A stretch of DNA of 64,000 bases from Ascoidea rubescens DSM 1968 (lineage: Eukaryota; Ascomycota; Saccharomycetes; Ascoideales; Ascoideaceae), in the NCBI RefSeq assembly GCF_001661345.1, contig NW_017962928.1, forward strand, positions 254,934 through 318,933, given 5' to 3'. The notes under the pieces were generated by a model. That model saw only the letters and a list, made by a program, of their open reading frames with translations. It ran no database searches and had not been told where the DNA came from. The translations under genes and the position numbers were made by a program. Of this stretch, positions 51,889-61,196 are shown in pieces. Every line of letters begins with the position of its first letter. Position 1 is the first letter of the stretch.

Positions 51889-53044
51889 TGATGATAATGA
51901 TAATGACAATGATAATGATAATGATCGTGAAATCTCTGATTCGAATTTTATCACTGAAGACAACCCTGAAATTGAAGTTTCTGCTGATGATATTCTAAAC
52001 TATGTCCTCGATTTTGCTAATCTTGACTCAGACAAAAAGAAATCTTCTACATCCGATAAAAAAAATATTTATGTTGAAGCTTTGCAATTGAATCAGCATA
52101 TTGTTCAAAATTCCGAAAAATCATATGAAGAAAAAATGAAAGAATTGAGAGGTTTGCTAAATAAATATAAAAACGATATAAAAATTAAGGAGAAACCAAG
52201 TAATACCAAGTATTCTGCCAAGTCCATCAAAAATCAAAATGACCAAAAACTTTCAAATTCTGAGCCAAAGATAAGTCAATCTCACTTGGAAAAAATTGAA
52301 CTAAATGACAGCCCTTCAGTTTTTGAAAAAGATGAATCGAATAATGACGAAACCAATACCAACAACTTCTTATCACAAGAAAATTCAGACTCGAAATTAA
52401 ATGATAAATTTGAAAACCAGGAAAATGGTGATGATTCTTCTGATCGTGATAACACAAACTTTCTTGATGAATCCTTGTTTGATGAAATTAAAGAAATTGA
52501 GAATGATCTCACTCTTCAAAGTGAAAGCAATGAAGATATATATAAAGATTTAGAACTTCATATAAATAAAAATGAAGAAAACTTAAACCAGGATTTTGAT
52601 ATAAATGATGATAATAATCAAAATCACTTAAATGATTTGAGTAATCAAGGTAATGATGAAAATGTGATTGACAATAATATCAATGAAGATGAATCCATTT
52701 ACAAAACCGAAAATCAACATGAAAATCATAATTCAGACAAAAACTATGAGACATTTGAAAATAGTATTGATGATGAGATTGATAACAAAGTATATAATGA
52801 TCACTTTTCTTCTAATGAAATAGATGAGAAGGAAATTATTGCCAACTTGAACTACCGATTGTTTGATGATATAAGTTTTAAAAAGGAAAAAGAAGAAAGA
52901 GAAAAGAGAAATTCTGAATATTCTCGGAATAATGAAAAAATTGAGTCATTGAACTCAAACGAAGAAAATAGTTTAGATTCGAAAATTAATTCTAATTCTG
53001 AAGACCAAATTCTAGAGTATGAAGAAATAATTAATGAGGTGTAG
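49973..53044 (+). CDS. VAN1: Van1, M-Pol I mannosyltransferase subunit with long acidic tail
   Basis: Golgi alpha-1,6-mannosyltransferase of the Anp1/Mnn9/Van1 family (GT62); Van1 pairs with Mnn9 in M-Pol I to extend the mannan backbone of N-glycans. Type II topology: cytosolic N-terminus, one TM (about 62-88), luminal catalytic domain (about 140-450). Conserved: LVPLRDASKHLPMFFSHMVNLTYP, the RDAD metal motif near 289 in WVYWRDADVE, VPNVWRPLPDWLGYEQPYDLNSW (shared with Van1 rather than Mnn9) and LPHYTIWHIYEPS. After about 450 comes a Van1-atypical 570-residue tail rich in Asn, Asp, Glu, Lys and Ser, including 13 Asn encoded by (AAT)13 at 51848-51886. S. cerevisiae Van1 has only about 535 residues. 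Start at the ATG 49973; the longer frame begins at GTG. Confidence 0.92.
51848..51886. repeat. (AAT)13 coding microsatellite in VAN1
   Basis: Thirteen perfect AAT units encoding poly-Asn, followed by GAT/AAT/GAC repeats that extend an Asn/Asp tract to about 51926. Confidence 0.95.
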
Positions 53045-53296
53045 ATTATAATTTGCATTTCAATCAATACAGAAAATTATAATATTCCAAAAATTATTTT
53101 AGATTTTTATTTTATAGATTTTTACACTGTTTTTTGTGTTCAATTTTATGCGACTTTTGGGTTCTATAGTGTTTCTTTGTTAGAATTCCAAGGTGATTTT
53201 TATTTTGATTAGAAAATTAACAGGAGAAAAATATATGCTGTATAGTGTGTTCATAATTAAAGTACAATCAATATTAAAAAAAAGTAGGAAAATAAG

Positions 53297-53977
53297 TTAA
53301 ACAAATTCAACTTTTCTTTTGCTTTTAACTATATCACCAGATGTATTTTTACTATCATCATGAGCATTTGCAACTTGTTTTTTTGCTAATTTTGAGTTTT
53401 TTCTTCTCAAGGTTCTAGCTAAGTTGGCCTTTTGTTTCAATTGCAACTTTTTATCATTTAGTTTATTTATCTTTTCATTTTCTTTTACCTCCAATTCTTT
53501 TCTTCTTAAGTCTCTAATTTCTTCTAATCTTTTGGCTTTTTCTAGTTTGGATTCATTCACCAAATCATTTTTATCCATAATTGTCTTAACGATCTTATTC
53601 AATACAATTGTGTCATTATCACTTATAAATTTTTTGCCCTTCTTTTTACCTTTTTTTATAATTTTACCACCAGGCCTTAGAGCTGTATTCAAGGTTGGTA
53701 TGTCCAAATCTTTTTCATCTATTTGAATAGAATGATGCTTTTTGTTACTGTTCAAGGAGGATTTTGGCACTTTTGAAGCGTTTTTCCCATATAAACGCAC
53801 TTTAGACTGATCTTTCTTCACTTTATTCTTTGATACAGATGGAGTATTGGATTTTGGGGTCTGAATAGGTTTGGAAATCAAAAGATTTCGAGCTTGAGAA
53901 TCACTTTTGAGGTCTGAATTTACAGACCTAGTGAGATCTTGTTTTCGTGCCTGTTTTTTAGCTGATCTGTAAACCAT
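53297..53977 (-). CDS. LOC1: Loc1, nuclear RNA-binding protein in ASH1 mRNA localisation and 60S assembly
   Basis: A 226-residue highly basic nucleolar protein. Loc1 acts in nuclear steps of ASH1 mRNA localisation and in large-subunit assembly. Strong similarity by eye to S. cerevisiae Loc1: SQARNLL, KVKKDQSKVRLYG, KDLDIPTLNTALRPGGKI, KGKKFISDNDTIVLNKIV and SKLEKAKRLEEIRDLRRKE, then ARTLRRKN. The second half is a charged coiled coil. Length is close to the family (204). The ATG at 53977 is clean. It is transcribed divergently from MRPL22. Confidence 0.93.
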   Translation of the reverse strand: MVYRSAKKQARKQDLTRSVNSDLKSDSQARNLLISKPIQTPKSNTPSVSKNKVKKDQSKVRLYGKNASKVPKSSLNSNKKHHSIQIDEKDLDIPTLNTALRPGGKIIKKGKKKGKKFISDNDTIVLNKIVKTIMDKNDLVNESKLEKAKRLEEIRDLRRKELEVKENEKINKLNDKKLQLKQKANLARTLRRKNSKLAKKQVANAHDDSKNTSGDIVKSKRKVEFV

Positions 53978-54259
53978 CTTAGATTAAAATATATCAATAC
54001 AATCACACACTTCTTACTGTAGATAAAAAGCAAATTTAAATTTCTTTCTCTTTGCTGTGTGAAAATTAATCTGAAAAAAAAAAATTTACTTGAAAGGCCT
54101 TTTGATGTATAATTATGCACATATATGCAAAAGTGCGTTTTTAGAAACCGGGCAACCTTTGGGCTAAAATCCATTCGTTGGATTTGCAAAGAGGAACAAT
54201 TTTCAGCTTCAACTTGCAAAAGACAGTACTGTGCCAGTGCTTTCGGTTTGAATCTCACC

Positions 54260-55309
54260 ATGCTCTTCAACAATGTCAAGCAAACGACCTCAAGGCTGTC
54301 AAATTACATGAACTTGCTCTTGAATAGGGCCTCTTTACACCAGCTTCCTGGAATAACAACATGCAAAGCAGCCGGTTCTTTTAATAACTTTCATGTGCTG
54401 AAGTACTTCAGTTCATTTTCAATTCAAAACGACGAAAAAAAAAACTCGATATTTAGTGACTTGACTACAGTCGATAACAACACAAAAACTGAAGCATTGA
54501 CAAATCGAATTGCTGAAGGTTTTGATGCTATTGGATCACACGAAGAACTGCCTGCTTCTAAAACTGAAAACAATCTCGAAGATATTGATGAAGAAACTGC
54601 TCAAAGAATTAAACTAGTTAAAGAAACTGAAAAGGCCAAAAAACGCATTCAGAAAGTTGAAGATGATCCAGAATTAGTGGAATTTAATAAAAAGTTCATT
54701 ATAAATCAAGCTGCTGATGATTTGCTTTCCCCATTAAAACGAAAAGTATATTTGGCTAATGTTGGAAAGTTTGGATTTTTTAAAAATAATCAAAATATTC
54801 AAGTCGAAGGAAAAAGTTATGTTTTGAATCTTACAAAAGAAGAAATTCAAAGTTTGGAGCCTTCCATCTATTTAAAATCCTTCAGACTAATTGGTTCTAC
54901 AAAAAAAGCATTGCATATTGTTCGGTTACTAAGAGGACTAACATTAAAGGCAGCTATTGCTCAAACTCAATTTATTGAAAAGAAGGTTGCAAAAGAATTT
55001 TCTCCAATTCTAGAAAGTGCCATTGAAACCGCAAAAACCTATAATTTAAATGCTAACGATCTTTACGTTTCCGAAATTTGGGCTGGATCAGATGGTGAAA
55101 CAGAAAAGGGACTTGATCCAAAAAATAAAGGGAGATTTGGTATAAAACGTTTTAGAAGACATCATATCAAAGCTGTTTTAAGAACATCTCAAACACTTAA
55201 AAGACTAAACTATGAAAAACTTGAGTTGCAGAAAAAGAAAAAACCTGCCTTTACTCCTTTAAGAAACCTTGGAATCACTACTCGTCAATCTCAATTCATG
55301 AAATGGTGA
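54260..55309 (+). CDS. MRPL22: Mitochondrial ribosomal protein uL22m
   Basis: Large-subunit mitoribosomal protein lining the exit tunnel. The L22 domain occupies about 190-320: STKKALHIVRLLRGLTLKAAIAQTQFIEKKVAKEFSPILESAIETA (quoted here only as the region), with GRFGIKRFRRHHIKAVLR as the beta-hairpin part. The N-terminus from MLFNNVKQTTSRLSNYMNLLLNRA is rich in basic, hydroxylated and hydrophobic residues, like a presequence. The frame is open to an ATG at 54125, but those 45 codons encode a Cys-rich sequence that looks less like a transit peptide, so I prefer 54260 (349 residues); the longer form has 394. S. cerevisiae Mrpl22 has 309. The end QSQFMKW is conserved-looking. Confidence 0.88.
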   Translation: MLFNNVKQTTSRLSNYMNLLLNRASLHQLPGITTCKAAGSFNNFHVLKYFSSFSIQNDEKKNSIFSDLTTVDNNTKTEALTNRIAEGFDAIGSHEELPASKTENNLEDIDEETAQRIKLVKETEKAKKRIQKVEDDPELVEFNKKFIINQAADDLLSPLKRKVYLANVGKFGFFKNNQNIQVEGKSYVLNLTKEEIQSLEPSIYLKSFRLIGSTKKALHIVRLLRGLTLKAAIAQTQFIEKKVAKEFSPILESAIETAKTYNLNANDLYVSEIWAGSDGETEKGLDPKNKGRFGIKRFRRHHIKAVLRTSQTLKRLNYEKLELQKKKKPAFTPLRNLGITTRQSQFMKW

Positions 55310-55563
55310 AACAAAGTACATTACAAAAGATTTTAACATCTCATTTACATGTAAATAAAATATATTCTATAATTTCATTCAAAAAGTTTATTGATTGTAG
55401 AGACTTTTGCAAGGTTAAAACAGTAGGACGATCACCTGATTTTTCAAGAGTGAGAATGTAAATAAAGTTTATTGATGAAAATGAGTAATACAACAATCTA
55501 TTTGATAAGTTCAAATATATGAACTAAACACCAACTTTAACAATTAGAAGCAAAAAGTAAGCA

Positions 55564-56850
55564 ATGTCAGCTGAGAAATTAAATAAAGATCTTTCGGATT
55601 TATCAGTTAAAGAGGAGGCAAAAGAACAGATAATCACACCTTGGGAAGTTGAGGGTGCAGTGGTTGATGGAAAAGCCCAACTGATTGATTATACCAAACT
55701 AATTAAACAGTTTGGTACCAGACAGATTAACAATGAAACACTAGAACGTTTTACTAAAGTTACAGGACACGAACCTCATATTTTTCTCAAAAAGGGAGTC
55801 TTTTTTTCGGAAAGAGATTTTAATAAAATCTTGGACTTATATGAACAAGGTAAACAATTTTTCCTTTATACAGGAAGAGGACCTTCTTCATCATGTATGC
55901 ATTTGGGTCATATGGTGCCTTTTATTTTCACAAAATGGTTGCAAGAAGTGTTTGATGTGCCATTAGTTATTGAGTTGACAGATGACGAAAAATTCTTGTT
56001 TAAACCAAAATTAACAATTGATGATGTGAAAAAGTTTGCAGTTGAAAATGCCAAAGATATTATTGCAGTTGGTTTTAAACCTGAGAATACATTTATATTC
56101 AGTGATTTGGAGTATATGAATGGAGCATTTTATGAAAATGTTGTTAGAACATCAAGGCAAATCACCACTACAACGGCCAAGGCGGTTTTTGGATTTAAAG
56201 ATTCGGATTGTATTGGAAAAATTCATTTTGCATCAGTTCAAATTGCAACAGCATTTCCATCAAGTTTTCCAAATATTTTAGATCTACCACCAAAAACACC
56301 ATGTTTGATTCCTTGTGCAATTGATCAAGATCCATATTTCAGGGTTTGCAGAGATGTTGCAGACAAATTGAAATTTAGTAAACCCTCGTTGATTCATTCA
56401 AGGTTCTTTCCAGCATTGCAAGGGTCAACAACTAAAATGTCAGCATCAGATGTAAATACAGCAATATTTATGACAGATACAGCAAAACAAATTCAGAAGA
56501 AAATAAATAAGTTTGCATTTAGTGGTGGACAAGCGACAATCGAAGAACACCGTAAATATGGAGGAGATCCCGAAGTCGATGTTGCCTATCAATATTTAAG
56601 TTTTTTTGCGAATGATGAAGAGTATTTACAAAAACTTTATGATGATTACAAATCTGGAAAATTGTTAACAGGTGAATTGAAAAAAGAGTGCATTCAAGTT
56701 TTGCAAAAATTTGTTAAAGAATTCCAAGAAAGAAGGAAATTGATTAATAAAAACACATTAGATAGTTTTATGAAACCTCATAAATTGGTTTTTGCTGAAA
56801 AAGAGAGATTAGTGCCAATTAAGTCCAAACCAGCTAAAAATACCAAATAA
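55564..56850 (+). CDS. WRS1: Cytosolic tryptophanyl-tRNA synthetase
   Basis: Class I synthetase of 428 residues that charges tRNA-Trp in the cytosol. The HIGH-type motif is HLGH in TGRGPSSSCMHLGHMVPF, and the KMSKS-type motif is KMSAS in GSTTKMSASD. Tryptophan-pocket and dimer regions include ELTDDEKFLF, PCAIDQDPYFRVCRDVA and KINKFAFSGG. Length and sequence match eukaryotic cytosolic enzymes (432 in S. cerevisiae). There is no presequence, so the mitochondrial enzyme is presumably another gene. One CTG codon lies in the non-conserved KAQLIDY segment near the N-terminus. Confidence 0.97.
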   Translation: MSAEKLNKDLSDLSVKEEAKEQIITPWEVEGAVVDGKAQLIDYTKLIKQFGTRQINNETLERFTKVTGHEPHIFLKKGVFFSERDFNKILDLYEQGKQFFLYTGRGPSSSCMHLGHMVPFIFTKWLQEVFDVPLVIELTDDEKFLFKPKLTIDDVKKFAVENAKDIIAVGFKPENTFIFSDLEYMNGAFYENVVRTSRQITTTTAKAVFGFKDSDCIGKIHFASVQIATAFPSSFPNILDLPPKTPCLIPCAIDQDPYFRVCRDVADKLKFSKPSLIHSRFFPALQGSTTKMSASDVNTAIFMTDTAKQIQKKINKFAFSGGQATIEEHRKYGGDPEVDVAYQYLSFFANDEEYLQKLYDDYKSGKLLTGELKKECIQVLQKFVKEFQERRKLINKNTLDSFMKPHKLVFAEKERLVPIKSKPAKNTK

Positions 56851-57136
56851 AATATATCAAATAGTAAATCGAACTATAATAGAAATATGAATATGTTTAA
56901 GGTTTAAATAGATGAGTTATGAATAACATTGGAAAAACTTTTGTGCTTTGTTTTTTTGGTGTTTTGAGCAAATAATTTATATTAAATATATAGAAAATAA
57001 ATACCATTAGAATATAGCAAAATGAATGATTGCAATTTTCATTCGAGTAAAAGACGTAGCCTAGAAGGACAAAAAAACCCAAACTTCTTGTTGCAATAAA
57101 AAATTTTATTGAGATTGAAACCGCCCACTGGATGAT

Positions 57137-57458
57137 TTAGTCATCATAACCAGATAAAGTCAAATCTCTGGGTCTATTTGGTATTGGATAATAGGTGGGA
57201 ACAGGTGGAGCATCTTCAAAAAGATATTTTCTTCTCAAGGGAGTTATAAATAATACACCCAATGGACCAATTATACCAATGACAGCAGAAAAAAACAAAT
57301 TTGGCTTGGTGTGAGCATAAAATCGCAAAGTCTATTGGAAATGAAAAATCAACTAGTCAGTTTGCCAGCCCGAAAATCGAGAGAGGTGGGTAGCCGTAAC
57401 ATACACGAATAGGGTTTCTTAAAAACAAAGGTTTTTCACCAATATATCTTTCATCCAT
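57137..57458 (-). CDS. Complex I accessory subunit, NUO9.5/NI9M type, two exons
   Basis: A small membrane subunit of mitochondrial NADH:ubiquinone oxidoreductase, from two exons on -. Exon 1 (57405-57458) encodes MDERYIGEKPLFLRNPIR. The intron (57332-57404, 73 nt) begins GTATGT and ends CAATAG, with CTGAC as the likely branch site. Exon 2 (57137-57331) encodes TLRFYAHTKPNLFF onward. The 82-residue product has one membrane segment (SAVIGIIGPLGVLFITP) and ends PNRPRDLTLSGYDD. It resembles, from memory, the Neurospora 9.5-kDa complex I subunit, which has a similar LRY..AH.(K/R)P start, one TM, a PVP.TYPVP motif and a GYDD end. Without the intron only an ATG-less fragment is seen. If right, the organism keeps complex I. 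Splicing should be confirmed by cDNA. Confidence 0.82.
57332..57404 (-). other. Short intron in the complex I subunit gene
   Basis: A 73-nt intron with GTATGT donor, AATAG acceptor and no TACTAAC. The best branch candidate is CTGAC within AAACTGACTAG. Splicing joins frames exactly between Arg18 and Thr19. Confidence 0.75.
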
Positions 57459-57967
57459 TTTCAATCGTTGTTATATCGACACCTGGAGTCCAACTTGAGT
57501 GCTGATTGATGAGAGCTGGTATAAATCGATGCACCCACAGTGAAAATGGTAATAGCTGATTATTTCTCGTGCATCCCATTGGTTATGAAACCTCCCCGAT
57601 GCAGCATTTCTCAGAGTGGCAGCTGCTGTTTCAAGCGCCTTCTGTTTTGTGATCGTTTGATGGCTATATTAGGCAGCTTCCCTTTCGGGAGCAGAGCCGC
57701 CCATGTTGAGAGTTGCCCTCTAGCAAGTTGAGGATAAGAAATCAATCAGATTGTGACATGTTCATTAACCTTTTTATGAAATTCTTGATAAAGGGTTAAA
57801 AGAGCACTGGGTCGTGGTATTCGCCTATTTTTCACTTTAATTATTTGCCATCGAGCTCTGTTTATCATAAATTGCTGTCCATATCTCGCTTTTTTGTTTT
57901 TTTTTGCTTTTAATTTACTTATTTTCCATTACCTATTTTCCATTACTACCAACAATATAATATCGCC
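57459..57967. promoter_or_regulatory. Divergent promoter complex I subunit/SHR3
   Basis: A 0.5 kb spacer with a moderately GC-rich middle (57540-57730) and a T-rich SHR3 leader. No RNA gene or further ORF that I can support. Confidence 0.35.
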
Positions 57968-58624
57968 ATGGGTTTATATCAAGATCTTTTACCGTTATCA
58001 ACTGGGATTGTTGTTGCAGCTTCGTCATTTTGCTTGGGTATTGTTTATGCCAACTTTCAATATGATTATAAAACTTTGATTTTCAAAGATGGAACTGAAG
58101 CTGATTTTATAAATTCATTAAATCACTATACCACTTGGGCTAATTCCCCACTTAAGATATTACATATTTTGCATGTTGTATTAGGTGTTGGCATATTTGG
58201 TTTTTGTATAAAAATCTGGAAACCAACCGATGATACTTATTTATTTGATTATTCATGTTTATTCATGTTTATTGCTTCGATGATTATCTACGCTACTAAT
58301 TTAAAAATCGGAGCTGATAGTTGTATCCATGGAGACTGGGGAGAAGTTGACATGAAGACTGGTATCAATGTTATGGCCGCTTCGCAAATAATGGTTGTGT
58401 TTCTTTTAACGGGTGTTTTATTTCTACAAGCTGGTCAATTTTATTCTGAATTTGATTTCAAAAGAAAAACCGCTAAACTCGAAGCTGAATATCGTGAAAA
58501 GGAAAACAAAGCTAAAAAAGAATTGAATGAAAAAAGTGAAAAGAACAATCAAAAGAATTCCAAAAAACACAAAAATTCCAAAGGTGAAAAGGTTGAAGCC
58601 AAATCAACTGGAGTTGAAGCCTAG
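57968..58624 (+). CDS. SHR3: Shr3, ER packaging chaperone for amino-acid permeases
   Basis: A 218-residue ER membrane protein that prevents aggregation of amino-acid permeases and helps load them into COPII vesicles. Four TM segments (about 8-25, 60-80, 90-110 and 130-155). Family sequence: FCLGIVYANFQYDYKTLIF, ATNLKIGADSCIHGDWGEVD, GINVMAASQIMVVFLLTG and LQAGQFYSEFDF. The cytosolic C-terminal tail (165-218) is Lys/Glu-rich, as in S. cerevisiae Shr3 (210 residues), where it contacts COPII. The ATG at 57968 aligns with the family start. Confidence 0.94.
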   Translation: MGLYQDLLPLSTGIVVAASSFCLGIVYANFQYDYKTLIFKDGTEADFINSLNHYTTWANSPLKILHILHVVLGVGIFGFCIKIWKPTDDTYLFDYSCLFMFIASMIIYATNLKIGADSCIHGDWGEVDMKTGINVMAASQIMVVFLLTGVLFLQAGQFYSEFDFKRKTAKLEAEYREKENKAKKELNEKSEKNNQKNSKKHKNSKGEKVEAKSTGVEA

Positions 58625-58958
58625 ATTAATGCTATTAAGCCAACAATTCCAAAAAAAATGGCTTTGGGAACGAAATGGATAGTTTGATATTAAGATAATA
58701 AGAATTTATGTATAAGTATGCCAATGATTTTGAAGTTTTTTTTTGTTCTTTTTTTTAACTCAATTACGTTTTTGTATTTATAGTTTTAATCAAATTTTTT
58801 TAATTGTTATCAATTAATGTTAAATTTTATTATATAAATACAATAAAGTAAATTAAAAAAATAATTTACAAAATGATAAAAAGTGATTAAAAAAAAAATA
58901 AAATCATTTATTTGTTACTAGTGTCTAGGGATTTCAAAAAATATAAAGATTAAAAAAC
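58625..58958. other. Convergent 3' spacer SHR3/RPS3
   Basis: AT-rich 3' spacer with poly(T)/poly(A). No gene seen. Confidence 0.4.
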
Positions 58959-59735
58959 TTAGGCAGTTTGAGTTTCAACAGGAGTTTCAACAGGAGCCTC
59001 AATGGGGGTCTCAGCTTGTTCTTCAATTTCTTCAGGAAATTCTTGAACAGGAACTTCTTTGTGATTTTTGACGTATGGAGCAGGAGTTTCTTCATCTTCT
59101 TTTGGAGGAATGACATTGACATAATCAGGTAAAGAGTTTGGACCGAATCTTCTCTTTGAAGGATCAACCATGATTTTAACTTTGATACCTAAAACACCTT
59201 GTCTCATCAAGACGTGTCTGGTAGCAGTGTCAATAAAGTCTTTTGAAGGTTGACCAGAGTGGATCATGAAACCATCAGCGAATTTCATTGATTTTGCTCT
59301 GGCAGCTCTTAATTTACCGGAGATTACAACTTCAACACCTTTGGCACCACTTTCCATGACGTATCTGACAACACCGTAAGCAGCTCTTCTAATGGCCAAA
59401 CCATTTAATAATTTGAATTTAAGAGATTCAGCTTGAGCAGTGGCACTTAAACCACGTTCTTGAATTCTTTCTGCGTAGAGAACAAGGGTGTTTGGAGCAA
59501 ATTTGAATCTTTTCTGGACCAAGGAGGTTAATTCATGGATTCTACGACCATTTTCACCTAAAATTTCTTGTGTTCTGATGGCTCTGATAATGATTTCAGT
59601 TTTTGTTGGGGTGATTCTAACTTCAACGCCAGAATAACCTTCGGCAGCCAATTCTCTGGTGAAAAATTCGTTTAATTCAGCAAAGAAGACACCGTCGGCT
59701 ACCAATTTCTTTTTTTTAGATAATAAAGAGACCAT
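58959..59735 (-). CDS. RPS3: Ribosomal protein uS3 (RPS3)
   Basis: Small-subunit ribosomal protein of 258 residues at the mRNA entry channel. The N-terminal part carries the type II KH domain ([31 protein letters not shown], region only), followed by the uS3 C-terminal domain with [22 protein letters not shown] and [12 protein letters not shown]. The end is longer and richer in Pro, Glu and Thr than S. cerevisiae Rps3 (240), with a short repeat ([16 protein letters not shown]). No intron. CACGTG at 59883-59888 lies about 150 bp upstream, as at RPL38. Confidence 0.97.
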   Translation of the reverse strand: MVSLLSKKKKLVADGVFFAELNEFFTRELAAEGYSGVEVRITPTKTEIIIRAIRTQEILGENGRRIHELTSLVQKRFKFAPNTLVLYAERIQERGLSATAQAESLKFKLLNGLAIRRAAYGVVRYVMESGAKGVEVVISGKLRAARAKSMKFADGFMIHSGQPSKDFIDTATRHVLMRQGVLGIKVKIMVDPSKRRFGPNSLPDYVNVIPPKEDEETPAPYVKNHKEVPVQEFPEEIEEQAETPIEAPVETPVETQTA

Positions 59736-60947
59736 TTTGGATTATTTAATAGTATTGAGGATCGAAAATAGTGATAGAGAGAAAATGATCAATATAGAAA
59801 AACTGTTGGTTGAAAAGTTGTATGTATATTTTGGAAATGAAAATGAAAATGTGAAAGAGATCAGAAAGAATAGTGTACAACGCACGTGAAACAAAGTAGG
59901 GCTATAAAGTTGAGTGTGAGCAAATTAGCTATTAGTTAGCATTTAAGTAATTATGAGATATAGTGAAGCATGAGATTATGTAATGAGAGTAGAGTTTACC
60001 GTGTAGGCAAGGGAATGTTTTTGAAGCAAGCAAGTGGCATACGGTGTGTTCTAGACCTGTAAAAGCAAAAGTTAAATGGCGAGAAGAGTGAATTGCGTTT
60101 GTTCGAAGCAAGTTATATGAATAGCGGGTAGTGTCGAAGTCAGAAAGAACATTAGCAACAATCGCAAGATTGAATGTAGTGCAATGATTGATGGAACAGA
60201 GAAGTTTTTGAAGCAGACAATTGAGAAGGTAGCAATCAGATAAGATGATAAACAAACGATTTGGGCCAAAATAAATTTCAAAAGCAAAATGTGAAATTGA
60301 TAATACAGGTTTTGAATGTTAAAATTTTAAAGCCTTTCTATAAGCTCTTCGTTAAAGAGGTTGATTGATTGACTAAGAAGAGTTTAAGGTAATTAACTGT
60401 AAAATTATGAAACTGGTGGGTCTAAGCGACATAAGCAAATAGAGCTTTTAAACCAATTAACATGCTATTTTTCGACGAGTGTGACATAGCAGGTAGTATA
60501 ATTATGACTTAAAAGGAAATTATGAAATTTACTCCTATACCAGATAAGAAGCAAACTAAAACACCGGCTCTTACACCGGTGTTTTTGTTGTGAAAGAAGA
60601 TCGTTTTCTGGCTTTGGATAAATAGTGCAAACGACCTTTATATTTCGGTAGCAACTCTGAATTGTTTTTAAAAAAGTATAAATATAAGCAAGAATCCAGC
60701 CTCTGCGATTTTTATTATTACCAATATCATTATCAATATCATTATTAACATCATTATCAGTGTGCTTTCGCCAGTTGTGATCAGAATAACCATAATATAA
60801 CCACAATATATTATAACCACAATATATAACCTTGGTACTCATCTAACCCATACTACAGATTGATTTCCAGACCAATAACAGTTGCAACCGAAGTCTAACA
60901 TTTTTCCAAAGACACAAACAATAATAACAATAACAATAACAATAACA
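59736..60947. promoter_or_regulatory. 1.2 kb divergent spacer RPS3/small GPI protein
   Basis: Holds the RPS3 promoter (CACGTG at 59883-59888), a hairpin at 60558-60585, TATAAATA at 60678-60685, an AT-rich ATAACCACAATATAT-type repeat (about 60788-60828) and an (AATAAC)n-like leader before the ATG at 60948. ORFs here are short and unconvincing. Confidence 0.4.
60558..60585. repeat. 10-bp inverted repeat with T tract
   Basis: AAAACACCGG (60558-60567) and CCGGTGTTTT (60576-60585) form a perfect stem around 8 nt. The right arm is also part of a 10-bp palindrome ACACCGGTGT (60573-60582). It could be a protein-binding site or a transcript-end hairpin. Confidence 0.75.
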
Positions 60948-61196
60948 ATGCAAATTCAATCCGTCGCTATAATTCCATTTTTGCTTGCTGCTTGCCAGGC
61001 CGTTGTCACAGTTGAAGTAACGACCACCGTGAGTGGAACACTTACTGAAACCGCCTACGATTCGGTGTGCGGAACCAGCTCGTTGTGCTCCAATGTCACA
61101 ATCTCTACCTACGACGGTGGTGCCAACTACGGCTACTCTGGGTCGTACCTCGCCGCCGGTGCTGTTGCCGTTGGTGTGGCCTTGTTGAATTTGTAG
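60948..61196 (+). CDS. Small putative GPI-anchored surface protein
   Basis: An 82-residue ORF with a signal peptide (about 1-18, MQIQSVAIIPFLLAACQA), a short Thr/Val/Ser-rich mature part with two cysteines (VCGTSSLC) and one N-glycosylation sequon (NVT), and a C-terminal hydrophobic segment (YLAAGAVAVGVALLNL) preceded by small residues that suit GPI attachment. No family recognised. The mature part would be only about 40 residues after both ends are removed. The ATG at 60948 is chosen because the longer frame lacks an earlier ATG. TATAAATA at 60678-60685 lies upstream. The coding region is GC-rich like the island that follows it. Confidence 0.6.
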   Translation: MQIQSVAIIPFLLAACQAVVTVEVTTTVSGTLTETAYDSVCGTSSLCSNVTISTYDGGANYGYSGSYLAAGAVAVGVALLNL

